Source of the DNA: Dryococelus australis
Taxonomy: Eukaryota; Arthropoda; Insecta; Phasmatodea; Phasmatidae
Reading direction: 5' to 3'
DNA: 64,000 nt
Assembly (NCBI GenBank): GCA_029891345.1
Contig: CM057003.1
Span: forward strand, 14,486,709 to 14,550,708
The translations under genes were made by a program, and so were the position numbers. Position 1 is the first letter of the stretch. Each line of letters opens with the position of its first letter. Under the pieces are notes generated by a model. It did not search any database, was not told where the DNA came from, and saw only the letters and a list, made by a program, of their open reading frames with translations. Shown here in pieces: positions 1-11,062 of this stretch.

Positions 1-2
1 TC

Positions 3-290
3 CTAGGAAATTTAGACAATAAAATCAACCGATATCCTTATTTCAATATAGGTGCATATGTTAATTCTATTTATAATAAACACACATCGCAAACATGTTT
101 TGAATATTCAGAAAGTAATATTTATTCATTAATTAACAACAAGAAACGGAAGTCCAGACTTGAACAACGTACTTATGCCGAAAAACGACGCCTGACTCAC
201 CTAATATTAAAAAGTGATTCTATAAGAAATATAAAGTTTGATGCATTTTACGGACAGCCCACTTTTACAGATCCTAATATTAGCTTTTAA
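3..290 (+). pseudogene. Open 5'-truncated reading frame of unknown family, upstream of the LRR relic
   Basis: Frame 3 is open from the window edge to a TAA at 288-290, about 95 codons, with no start visible because the window begins inside it. The peptide is rich in Asn, Tyr, Lys and Arg, has one Cys, and ends in a stretch (RRLTHLILKSDSIRNIKFDAF) whose spacing of hydrophobic residues could be leucine-rich-repeat-like. It lies directly before a decayed LRR gene on the same strand, so it may be its upstream part. I do not recognise the family and could not align it to a known domain by eye. It could also be a chance open frame in AT-rich DNA. Confidence 0.25.
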
Positions 291-307
291 CAAGATCAGT
301 GACATAA

Positions 308-1098
308 GTGAAAAAAGCATTCATAAGTACGCCACTTGTAGAAATTATTGATTTGTCCTACAATTCACTGACTGTAATAAAACGGAATGTATTTAAGAAC
401 ATGACTCATTTGGGCTATGTGGACATAAGAAATAACAAACTGGAGTTTACATAAGAAGGTTCTTTTCGAGATCTTCATTCCTTAGTTCTTTTAAATCTAG
501 CATTTAATAAGTTAAAAGTTTTTGACTTAAATGATTTTGCAAAAAAAAAAAAAATTACTTACAGCAAATTTATCTGAATAATAACTAGATCTCTTCGCTG
601 AACTTAGCAGATTATATATTATCTTTAATGACATTGGTTTTAAACAATAACCATTTAACCGATGATGCAATTAATACATTTCAGTACATGCCATTTCTTA
701 GCACACTCTACATCTCAAATACAAGTTTGTGCGATTTCCTTAACAATTCATTCCAAAACCTTAGTTTGCTCAATCAGTTCACACTGGCCGATAAATGTCT
801 TCGCGGAATTTCGTCACCTCATTTTTCTCCTTTGCAGCGACTTGTAAAGTTGAATATTAGCCTGCAAGGCTCTGACAGTCCTGGGCTGAATACACATCTC
901 AACTGGAAGAACATTACCTTGATAAATTAATGGTTTGAAATGCCTCAACTCATTTACCTGGTGCTGACTGGAAATCTCACATGCGACAACACACATAGAA
1001 CCCACACACCGCAGAACATATTCCTTGCCGAGAAATGGAAAGTGGTAATTTGGTCAGCAAATTCCGTTGTGCCAAATTTAATTATCCCTAGATGGCAA
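308..1098 (+). pseudogene. Leucine-rich-repeat (Toll-like receptor ectodomain) pseudogene
   Basis: Three reading-frame pieces together spell successive leucine-rich repeats. 308-454 reads LVEIIDLSYNSLTVIKRNVF, a textbook LRR, and ends at TAA 452-454; the same frame continues with LVLLNLAFNKLKVFDLNDF to the A-run at 541-554. After that run the LRRs resume in another frame (LQQIYLNNN, then a TAG at 586-588, then MTLVLNNNHL), ending at TAA 928-930. Reading on in that frame gives LTGNLTCDN, which resembles the Cys-containing cap that closes Toll-type LRR arrays, until TGA near 1096. LRR ectodomains of this kind belong to extracellular Toll/LRR receptors. With three in-frame stops and one shift at a 14-A homopolymer it cannot encode a protein as it stands. 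No TIR domain was seen downstream; a hydrophobic stretch (VLLLALLWMLAYF) is open around 1330-1490 and might be a remnant membrane segment. Confidence 0.7.
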
Positions 1099-1792
1099 TG
1101 ACTTTCTTGGTATTCTAACTATATGTAGTTTCCTTTCCTTTTGAACGAAAATTTTAGACATTAAAAGTGAAAAAGATGTGTAACTTCGTGGCGAAGTCTG
1201 TTTCTTATGTCTCACAATATGAACATATTCCTTCTGATAAAATTTAAATATGTAAACATAAAACATATACATGAAGTATTTTTGACATTGTTATTTGTAC
1301 TAAACTTAAAAATAAATTCCTGTTCATAGAATTTTTCCTGTGCGTGTTTTACTCCTTGCTCTCTTATGGATGCTGGCTTACTTCAACTCATCTAGAGACA
1401 ATGGAATGCAACGCAACGATACAGGAATGCTAAATATAAATCTAACCAGTAAACTGAAAGGATACTCACTAAAGTGTATGTATCATGCAGTATAGATGCA
1501 CGGAAATTACACACATGTACAGTATAATAACCCTTTCTTTGCTAACTTATGATCTGTTGCCGCAAATAATTTCTTGGCAAATTATGCACCACCGCAAAGT
1601 AGGTTTTCCAAAAACTATTTTTTTTATCTGTATAACAATGGCGATTATGACGCCTGTTATGAAATATATTTCAGATTTGTTCACAGTTTAAAAAGTTGTT
1701 ATAACGGTGTAAAACACAACTACTCAAGGTTGGGTAGAGCACAACAGTAAAAAAATGGGGGCTTATTCAACATTTATGAATGTACATTAATA
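1099..1792. other. No gene recognised
   Basis: AT-rich sequence after the LRR relic. A 53-codon open stretch with a hydrophobic start lies at about 1330-1490 (see the LRR entry). Positions 1781-1792 are the left copy of the 12-bp duplication flanking the next element. Confidence 0.5.
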
Positions 1793-2082
1793 GGGACCTG
1801 CAAAATTCGCGTTATTATTTGGCATCAGGCTAAACTGCACAGTACTGTACATACTGGAGCCGGCGTCGTTTCTCCATTGGTTGCCGCCTAGATGTGAAGT
1901 CACTCCCTTTCTGACTGAACTGCACGTGATTGGGGCACACATTTGTGAAGTGTTCATTTATTGGCGCAGGATTACCTGGGGCGTGTCAAATAAAGTACCC
2001 TCCAATCACAAACGTATTGCAAATGTACGTATGTTTTAAGTTTAATGTGTCCAGAAATAACAACGCGAATTTTGCAGGTCTC
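1793..2082. mobile_element. 290-bp MITE with 24-bp terminal inverted repeats
   Basis: The left end GGGACCTGCAAAATTCGCG is mirrored by CGCGAATTTTGCAGGTCTC at the right end, 2064-2082. The near-identical 12-mers TGTACATTAATA (1781-1792) and TGTACATGAATA (2083-2094) flank it, which looks like a target-site duplication with one later mismatch. The interior is GC-richer than the surroundings and has no open frame of note, so this is a non-autonomous DNA element. A 12-bp duplication is not typical of the common MITE superfamilies, so I do not assign one. Confidence 0.75.
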
Positions 2083-2094
2083 TGTACATGAATA

Positions 2095-4135
2095 GTTTAA
2101 CAACTAATATTACTTGGAGATAGCATCAAAAGTAATAACAGCTGATCAGCTAAGCACACAAAGGGACCAGGCCACTTTTATATTGAAACCTAATTGAAGA
2201 GTTCAGTTCCCACCTTGCCCATGTTGCCGTAGACTAAGTTCATGCGGATATTAGCGACTGCCGGACATACGCATCTCCAGACATCCTCTTGGTCCGATGC
2301 CCCGATGGCAAAAGATGCCGTTCAAAGCGTTACACTGTTATATATCGGACGTGTTGTGTAAGTTCTCGGCCTCGTTTACTGGCCGATGGAGCTGTTTCTG
2401 TTTTACCTTTCGCTCGTGTCCTGGATAAATGTGAACGTGCCATTTGACAGGACTTCAAGCTAAGGCCTGATTACAGTTCATAATACATCGCGTTGTAGTT
2501 ACATTACTTCAGCAGCATTCTTTTTTGTTAAGTCGGTTCTTGTATCTCCTAGTTTAAACAACTATGTCGATCATCTACGGAATTTGTTATTTGGCAATAT
2601 ATTATTTAGTAATTTTCGTTACGTATTAACATCTACAATAAACGAAAGAAAAATGTTAATATCGCTCAAACCTTTTCTTTGGTATGTTGCAATTATTCCT
2701 TACTGTGAACAAATCAGGTTCAAAGATATAATTAAATATATGCAAAGAAAGGCAATATTGTAATAAAACAAAAATATTCAAGAAGATACGTAGATATTTT
2801 TAATGAGACCCAATTTAGGCTACTTTGACTTACTTTTAAATTAAAACAAGATTTCGTTGCTGAAATCAAAGAATTTTTTCTTTGTTACACAAGAAGTTTT
2901 GTATTTTTTTTATTGCGTCGAGTTGAGGATCGCAGATGCTCATCGACCCCCAAGAGACATTCTTAATGAAGCTTTGTCACGGATCAACAGCGAATAGAAG
3001 AGCAGGAAGAAACGGGAGTGTCTCGAGAAAACCCCTCGACCCCTGGCCACGTTCATCACGTGGGGAAATCCGAGAAGGATATGTTGACTGGCTGCTTCAC
3101 AGGTCAAAGCTCCCGCTTTTGAGACATTATTTGTAATCCGCCCTCTATCTGAACCTGACTCACAAATGGCAACCAGCGAAATACTAGCCGACAACTGTGA
3201 CTCTACAAGGCGCCATCAACTTGCGGATAATATTTGAATGAGTGTAGAATCAGTGAGTCGGAGTAGAGGAATGCACAGATATCAAGCGAATTTCGCTAAC
3301 AGATCAGTGAAATTAAGTCTCATGAAAATATCAACACGTTGTTTCCCATTTACAGAGAAGCAGTTTTTATTTGGTTTATTACTGTTTTGACTATTACAGT
3401 TTTTAAACGATATGTCCATATCTTTTGAATTAATCCTTACAAACTTATTTGTATTTTTCAAACACTGCAAATGAACTGTTTTGAAACGATAAGTCAATAT
3501 CTTTGGAATTAAACCTCACAACTTCATCTGTATCGATAACGTGACAAAAATATGTGTACAAGTTTCAGAATTCAGCTCTGCATTTTTTTAAAACCTTTTG
3601 TCTCTTATCTTAATAGACGCCGAGTTAAGTATTTTCTAGCAAATTTTTCAAATTCAAATCATGCATAATATCCAAAGTATGTATCTACGCAGTGGCTGTG
3701 AAATTAGAAATATTTAATTATAATTCGGTTAGAAACATTTTTTTTTTTAATTGGGCCAGTTAGATTGCATTCGTTCACATTTTATTGGTAACTCAGTTCA
3801 TGATGAGATGAAATGTAGCTTTGTTATTGTGATTGGTGGGTGTATCTGCACTGTCTTTATGCGTGTATTGAGTTTGTGAGGCGAAATTCATCATGCGCTT
3901 CGTTTCTTGTCCTAGAGTTGAGGGCAAGATCTGCATTTACCAGAAACCTAAATGAAGCTGGATAATTTCTTTTTGCATGATGTCAGAACCCTCGTATCCT
4001 TACTGTCAGAATGCATGTGTAACTCTTCACTTCACTCCATTTATTGTCAGCGAAACAGCACTTTGCTAGACACGTTTGAATCATGAGTGATCTGACATAT
4101 TTCTAATTTCAAATTTTGCAATGGTGCTGGTTAAA
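2095..4135. other. No gene recognised
   Basis: AT-rich DNA. A GC-richer block at about 2930-3200 is open on both strands for 66-84 codons but shows no known motif; its texture resembles a degraded SINE tail. Nothing else could be assigned. Confidence 0.5.
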
Positions 4136-4521
4136 GGTTTTTCACGATAATGTGTGCACTTTTGAAATCAACCTTAGAAATATTTTAACGGGCGCACTGA
4201 GTCATACGGGCTCAGTAAAGTTTGTGACGACGAAGGGAAAGCAGCTTCATGAGATAACGTCGAATTAAAAGTGTTAGGTAATCATTTGTGATAACATTAA
4301 TTATTTCTTCCGCGTTATGTTTTTCTAATGCGTATAGGTGCAAAAATTAGCAGATTTGTATATTATTTACTTTTTTTATTAATCTCCCAGTTTCACTTGA
4401 CCGACATACGAACAAAGCGATAAGGCCAATGACAGTGTCAATCTTACATATTCCGGAATAATACACAACGTGCATACAAGTAGCAGGTATTTCAAAAGAG
4501 TTCAGTTTACCGTGAACAGCA
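4136..4521. mobile_element. MITE of the GGCTGTTCACGG-tip family, copy 1
   Basis: The left tip (about 4136) reads into GTGTGCACTTTTGAAATCAA, and the right end is TTTACCGTGAACAGC, its inverted counterpart. The interior contains family landmarks shared with the copies at 8930, 46864 and 55974: an AACCTTAGAAA block after the tip, GGGCGCACTGAGT, TAACGTCGAAT, TTGACCGACATACGAA near the 3' side and ACACAACGTGCATACAAGTA. No coding capacity. Boundaries are to within a few bases. Confidence 0.75.
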
Positions 4522-7500
4522 TATATTAAAAATTTCCTTTCAGTTCGCTCTGATATAGGCTGTTTACGGTAAAGGGGTTACTTTTTCCTTTCAGTCATAT
4601 TTGATCCTTTAACCACCTTTTTGAATAAATGTTGTCATGTAAATAATAAACAGTGTGCATATTCCATCCCACTCTGAAGTTAACGTCAAAGGCTAAAATT
4701 AAATTTATTTACTAACTATTATTCCAAATGCGGAGGCTTTTGAAATTGCTCAATTAAACGTCAATAACTTATAATAGGAAGCTCTAGTAAATTTTAATGC
4801 ACTTGATTTGTTATTGATTCCAAGAACTAAATGTAAAATTACTGCTTTCATAACACTGACCAATAATTATTTTGCAGTTAGTTGAGTCTCGTCGTAAAAT
4901 ATGTGTTAATCGCAAAACAATTAAAAAATAACTTAGTATCTGTAAATGTATATGTAATGCAGAAAGGTGTTAAATACAGGCGCAAGTAGAATGACTCAGT
5001 GTGATCTGGCCCAGATAATCGGGGATCAAGCACTGGAGTCATTTCGCCATCTTAGATTTCACAACACCCACTGGATATTGTCGAATCGACGGGAATCATG
5101 TTTGATTTCGGCAAAATTGCTTTAACGTTTCATATGAGTATGGGCGCACTGGTGCATTTCGTTTTAGCACACTGTCATTTATTATGTATTTATTTAACGA
5201 AAACTTTCATCCCCAGGTTCAGTCAAGTTGGAAGTAGGATGAATAAGAATTAAGTAAGAGATATTACTGTTCTGAGCAGAAACCACATAGAATTATATTT
5301 AATAAATCCATGTTATTTATACTCCGCTGATTCTGAAAATATCATGATATCTCTGGCCATCGGAGTTAACACTGATTACGAGTGGTTCCTATCTGCCAAG
5401 CTCCCAATTAATTATGGCGCCAGCTACACAAACCAACAGCCCTGACCATATAAAGAAATTGGCAGAGAAACCAGCACCCAATTATCAAAACAAAATATAC
5501 GAATGGATTTTGTCCAATTTCTAATATAATGATGTCAGTGTTGTCAGGATTTGTCTGAAATATATAAAGTAAAATATTTCACTAACATTTTATTGTTTTC
5601 ACTTGCACACGCATACGTATGTATATGAAGTATAATACTAGGCCAATTTGTCGATAACTTGTAATATTACACAAAATATATTAAAATAATAACAATATCG
5701 CAACCTATTCCTATTCGTTGCATTATGGGTATGAAATGGTTAGCGAACGCTCACCTTAACTCATATACAAAGTTCGGTTCACGTGAGACTTGAGCGCACT
5801 CTAGTAAGTCCAGTTAAGTCCAGCTCAAAGTCACAAAAATATGCAAACTACAAATTCACAAATTTAAATAACCACAACGACTCCCATTAATAATTCCGTG
5901 CCAGGACATATACAATATTTATAACAACATGGCATGCTTCAGGAAACATGAACATTAAAATAATTATGGCCCGAAGGGCGCTGAAATATTGTAACTATAA
6001 AATTTACAAGAAATACCTACCTCAAATACCCTGGGAGTCTTTTCGCGCCCCGAAAAATTGAGCTCCTTGGGTAGATAAAGGCCAGGAAATTCTCACACAC
6101 TAAACCAAAACTAAATAATTCGTTACTTTTCAAAATGCATGAAAATCACAATATAGTTCATTAATTAGCATGCGGTGTCACTTTCAGAAATCAGAGTCCT
6201 TCAATTTTACACGATGTCGTGTTTCGTTGTCCAATCCAGGTAGGAAATGTGTATATCGAGGCCGACTGCAGCGCTCCATGCGTCAACCAACGCAACGGCG
6301 AAATGTAAGTACCTCGGCATCCAACAGTTGCAATAGGGAACTTGTAGAGTGTGGAAGACAGTCTGTGATGATACTAAACGACGATATGTTGACGTATTTG
6401 ATTGAAGCAAATGGGCAAACAGTTGAAGTACGTCACTTCTTGTTGCTTACATAATGTTATGTTATTAATAATTTATACTAGCGTCTAGGGACTGTGGAAG
6501 TTTTATACTATTAAGGGGGAAGAACTGAAGTTAATTATGGATACAGGGACAGGCATTTATTTGAACTGTTACGATACACATTAAATGTAATTTAATGGCG
6601 AGGGAGGTCCTAATCAACTACAGTATAGGACTTACCTGAATTATACAGTCGCCGGAGGCTGAGTGTTGATTCGGAAAGCGACGACGAGCGACAGACTGAC
6701 ATACAGAACCCGTACAAAGAGTGTCCAAGTATTATGTAGCTTCTGGTGGCGTAGTTGTTCCAAACACAGGAGCCCCGGCAAGGGGACTCCGCTGGTGCTT
6801 CTGTGCTGTGTTTAACAAACTATTATTGTTGTAATGTGTTTTGGATTCTTCGCCTCGCCTAGATACCGACGATTCGCTGCAGTTTGCCTTATCTGGATCA
6901 TGAAAATACGCAGTTTCCAGCAAGAGGTATGAATACATTTACAACTGTTCGTTTCTTGAATCAGGCATTGCCTTGTATGCATGGCAGGTGGCCGATAGGA
7001 AATTCCTTCCATGCTGTGTATCATACGAGACACAGGGTGTCTCATCCTCCATTTCTAGATGACTAGCCCGTCCTGACAATACAGGCCGAAGCAGAACTCC
7101 AGTCGTCCCAGACGATCCATGGGACGACTGGAAGAGTAATATACACTATAAACACAGCATCTCCGATGTCGCCAGTATCGGCTATATCAGTTTCAATGCT
7201 ATTTTGCATGAGAATATTTCTTACTAGGCGCTACCAACACAGATTTTATATCTCTATTTTTAATCGTGTTTATTATAAATTAAATACATCATGATGCATA
7301 AATAAAATATAGGTTAAACTTCAATTAAACAAAAAATACGGTACAGAAACGGTTTGTATTTCCAGCATGAAATGTACCCTATTTGCTAATACAGAATACA
7401 ATTTACCCCTGTATCAAATTTCATTCAAATCCATCTAGCCGTTACGGCGTGATTGAGTAACAAACAAACATACAAAATTTTGCATTTATAATATTATTAA

Positions 7501-7882
7501 GATTATGATATAATTCAAATAATAACATGAATTAAATACATGTAATTAAAAACAGTAACGCGACTACGCAGGTGTTTATTTTATGTAACATTCAAAACTC
7601 ATTCAAAAGTTTCCCATATGCTACAATTTATTGAGTACCAAGACAATGTTCTCCTTGCTTTGAAGTGCGATAGCTTTTTGCTGGAAAGTCAGAGGAGGCT
7701 TGGGAGTTTGTGCGCAGGTGAGTACTTGATGAGTAGTCAGAATATGTACCAGGGCGGTCTTTACTTGCATTAGGGCGAACCTCATTCCTGCAAACAACAA
7801 ACACCTCTGTAGTCACACCACGCCTGCACAGCTTAGCAGATCATTGAGCAGATTGGGTAAGGGCACAAGCTTGACTTAACTC
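4522..7882. other. No gene recognised; one strong hairpin inside
   Basis: Mostly AT-rich. A 94-codon frame at 6170-6454 (+) and a GC-richer patch at 6600-7140 contain no family motif I recognise. The only clear structure is the perfect hairpin at 7099-7131, listed separately. Confidence 0.45.
7099..7131. repeat. Perfect 12-bp inverted repeat with 9-nt loop
   Basis: CCAGTCGTCCCA at 7099-7110 is followed by a 9-base loop and its exact reverse complement TGGGACGACTGG at 7120-7131. It sits in a GC-richer island. No downstream T-run marks it as a terminator-like element and no coding feature abuts it. Confidence 0.7.
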
Positions 7883-8640
7883 GTTGCAGCAAAGTGGGCT
7901 GCAACGAGCAAATTTCCTGTTGCTCACCAATTGGACACTCTAGATATTAGTACTTTACCCACTAATTGTTTCTAATGTACTTCAATCTAATGGTACATAT
8001 GATTATACGTTGCAGCAAAGTGGGCTGCAACGAGCAAATTTTCCTGTTTCTCACAAATTGGACACTCTAGATTTAGTACTTTACCCACTAATTGTTTCTA
8101 ATGTACTTCAATCTAATGGTACATATGATTATACGTTGCAGCAAAGTGGGCTGCAACGAGCAAATTTTCCTGTTGCTCACAAATTGGACACTCTAGATTT
8201 AGTACTTTACCCACTAATTGTTTCTAATGTACTTCAATCTAATGGTACATATGATTATACGTTGCAGCAAAGTGGGCTGCAACGAGCAAATTTTCCTGTT
8301 GCTCACAAATTGGACACTCTAGATTTAGTACTTTACCCACTAATTGTTTCTAATGTACTTCAATCTAATGGTACATATGATTATACGTTGCAGCAAAGTG
8401 GGCTGCAACGAGCAAATTTTCCTGTTTCTCACAAATTGGACACTCTAGATTTAGTACTTTAAACACTAATTGTTTCTAATGTACTTCAATCTAATGGTAC
8501 ATATGATTATACGTTGCAGCAAAGTGGGCTGCAACGAGCAAATTTTCCTGTTTCTCACAAATTGGACACTCTAGATATTAGTACTTTACCCACTAATTGT
8601 TTCTAATGTACTTCAATCTAATGGTACATATGATTATACG
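7883..8640. repeat. 126-bp satellite, six tandem units
   Basis: GTTGCAGC recurs at 7883, 8009, 8135, 8261, 8387 and 8513, an exact 126-base period, with a seventh partial start at 8640. Units are almost identical; variants are CTGTTGCTC/CTGTTTCTC, GATTTAG/GATATTAG, and TTTACCC/TTTAAAC. Each unit opens with a hairpin, GTTGCAGC-7 nt-GCTGCAAC (11-bp stem in the first unit). Because 126 is divisible by three, one frame stays open (8010-8462) as a 42-residue repeat; I regard this as a by-product of period length, not a gene. Confidence 0.9.
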
Positions 8641-8929
8641 TTGTAAAAGGATAAAAATATCAAAATTAAATAATTTCCCTTTACATTTTTAAGATCTCTT
8701 TTAGAATTTAAATTGCACCTCTCTTTTGGAATAGTGGCAATATATTTCCTTAAAATACTGTATTGGAAGATCTTTCCACTGCCTGGGAGTCATGTGGTGG
8801 AAGTCTTGTGGAGGAAGGAGGGGGAGGACACTGAAGAAGACTGCCCTCTATTTGAAATTATCTTACATAACATGTGCCCATATACAGCTCAGCCCTTGCC
8901 AGAGAATGTTGAGAACGAAACTTTGTAAA
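8641..8929. other. Short unassigned spacer
   Basis: A 71-codon frame (8713-8928, +) begins with a hydrophobic run and becomes Glu-rich (EEDCP) before stopping at the edge of the next MITE. I see no family signature; probably chance. Confidence 0.35.
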
Positions 8930-9347
8930 GGCTGTTCACGATAAAGTGAGCACTTTTGCAATGAACCTTAGAAAAATGTCACTGCCCTGAACGCATACAT
9001 TTTAATGGGCACACTGAGTGACATTTGCCCAGTAAAGTTGGTAACGATGAATGGAAAATAGTTCCATATCTTAACGTCGAATAAAAAGTATTAGGTAACA
9101 ATTTGTGATAACTTGAATAATTTCTTTATATTTATGTTTTTTTTTAATGCATCGAAGTGTGGAAATGAACAAATTTGTATAATATTTTATTTCATAAAAA
9201 TTTCACAGTTTTACTAGACCGACGCATGAATCAAGTGATGATGCCCATGGCAATGTTAATTTTACATAAGGCGGAAGAATACATAACGTGCATACAAGTA
9301 GATCTTAAGCAGGGCTTTCAAAAGTGCTTATTTTACCATGAACAGCC
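8930..9347. mobile_element. MITE of the GGCTGTTCACGG-tip family, copy 2
   Basis: Left tip GGCTGTTCACGATAAAGTGA (8930), right tip TTTTACCATGAACAGCC ending at 9347. It is collinear with copies 4136, 46864 and 55974 through AACCTTAGAAA, GGGCACACTGAG, TAACGTCGAATAAAAAGT, GACCGACGCATGAA, GGCAATGTTAAT and AACGTGCATACAAGTAGAT. It is non-coding and is one of the best preserved copies in the window. Confidence 0.85.
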
Positions 9348-9649
9348 TATAAAGTTTTAACCAAATATATAAGTGCAGATCTCATAAGTGTGGAAGTAAC
9401 TTCACCCTTGCTTCTCAAAACCTCAGTACCTCGTTGTCGCCCATGTTATTTACTGGCCGTTGGAGAAGGCATGTTTCGCACGGTCCCTTCCTCTGGCCAG
9501 GTTTTCACTTGAAATATATATGTTTACAATTAAAGGCATGAACAGTCTCAAACCCTCATAAATAGCGATGGTAGCTCTCATTTCGTTAAAGTTATTTTTT
9601 ATGAGCGAAATTTTCTTATGTGCTCCAACTTACTTTCTACAGAGGACAC
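9348..9649. other. No gene recognised
   Basis: Spacer between a MITE and the long inverted-repeat element. Nothing identified. Confidence 0.4.
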
Positions 9650-10599
9650 ACATAATCTGCTGTTGGGAATACTTGAGATATGCTGAGTGCACCTACACTC
9701 TATAGAGATTTCGGCGAGAGATTTGAAAGTTGTAAGTAGTAGGAGAAAGTAGGTTCTAGCATAATTGGCTGCGTGGTTGTGGATGTGCCTGGGTGGCTGG
9801 GATAATACTTCCCTCAAAACTTCCCTTTCACCCTCAAAATCAACTAAATTTCCCTAAGAAATTTCCCTTTTTCCTAAAAAAAAAAATCTTCCACAAAATT
9901 CCAGGTTTTCTTAGACTGGAGATTGGGATCAGTGACTTCAAGCTAGACAGGTGACTTGGATTAGCGACACAGGTGACCTTGATTCAGGGCAAGCAAACCG
10001 GTCAGGACTGCTACCATTTGCTGAGCGGCTGACGGTCTTCGGCTCGTCTCGGAAGGGCTCTGCAACCTTCGGCTCGACTCAGTGGTGTACTCAGAAGCTG
10101 TCGATTTGGGTTTACTGAATGTACCCGAAGGTGTTCGGCAGCTACGCCCACTAATTCTTCAAGCATATGTTTGTTTCTGGCAACTATATTGGTTTTATAG
10201 GCAAAGCGTATGTCAGATCGTAAATTCGTTTTCATTGTATGATTTTAAAATTAATTTTTTAATTTTAAATTATTCATTTTTTTATATTGTATCGTAGTTA
10301 TACATAGGGTATTGCGGAATCATTCAAAAGTCTCCCAACTACATTTCCAGTCCTTTTCTTGTAGTCTCATTATTCACTGCCTCGACTGTTTTTTTTATGT
10401 ATAAGTATGCCTCTCAGATTTTTGTTCTATTGTATGTTTATTTGACTAAACCAAGCCCATCATAATAATAGCGGCCACATGCACGAGTATGTTATAGTCT
10501 TAATTGGCATTAATATAAATGCCTATACTGCAAGGCCCTGGAGACATGGAATGTATGAAGGGCAGCTAGGGCAGCACTCATTCGTGCTCTTCTCAGACA

Positions 10600-11062
10600 C
10601 CAATCCTCCTCACCAATCCACACGCAAATTCACGCCAATCCACACCAATCAACGAACCAATCCAGACTAATCCACATCAATCCACAGCAATCCACACCAA
10701 TACACATGCCAATCCACACCAATCCGCACACCAATCTTTCACTGTTTCTGTCAATATTTAACACTATTCCACAATCAATACATCAATCCTTCACAAACAG
10801 CACCACAATACCAATTAGCATCACAATCCCAATCAACACAACAGTCACAATCAGCACAAAAATTCCAATCAGGACTACAATCCTAATCAGCACCACAATT
10901 TAAATCAGCACAACAATCCCAATAAACACCACAATTAGCACCACAATCCCAATCAGCACCGCAATCCATTAAGCACCACAACCCCAATCATCACCTCAAT
11001 TAGCACCACAAACCCAATCAGCACCACAACCAGCACCACAATCCCTATCAGTACCACAATTG
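10600..11062. repeat. 18-bp CAATCAGCACCACAATCC-type minisatellite, left arm
   Basis: The first part is a run of ACCAATCCACA-type repeats, passing into units of about 18 bp based on CCAATCAGCACCACAATC with drift (GTCACAATC, AGGACTACAATC). It is the inner end of the left inverted arm and is mirrored at 13110-13600. Confidence 0.8.

Noticed and set aside
8010..8462. 150-residue repetitive protein frame in the satellite
   Set aside because: The 126-bp unit is divisible by three, so any stop-free frame repeats. It has no gene context and stops when a unit acquires TTTAAAC.
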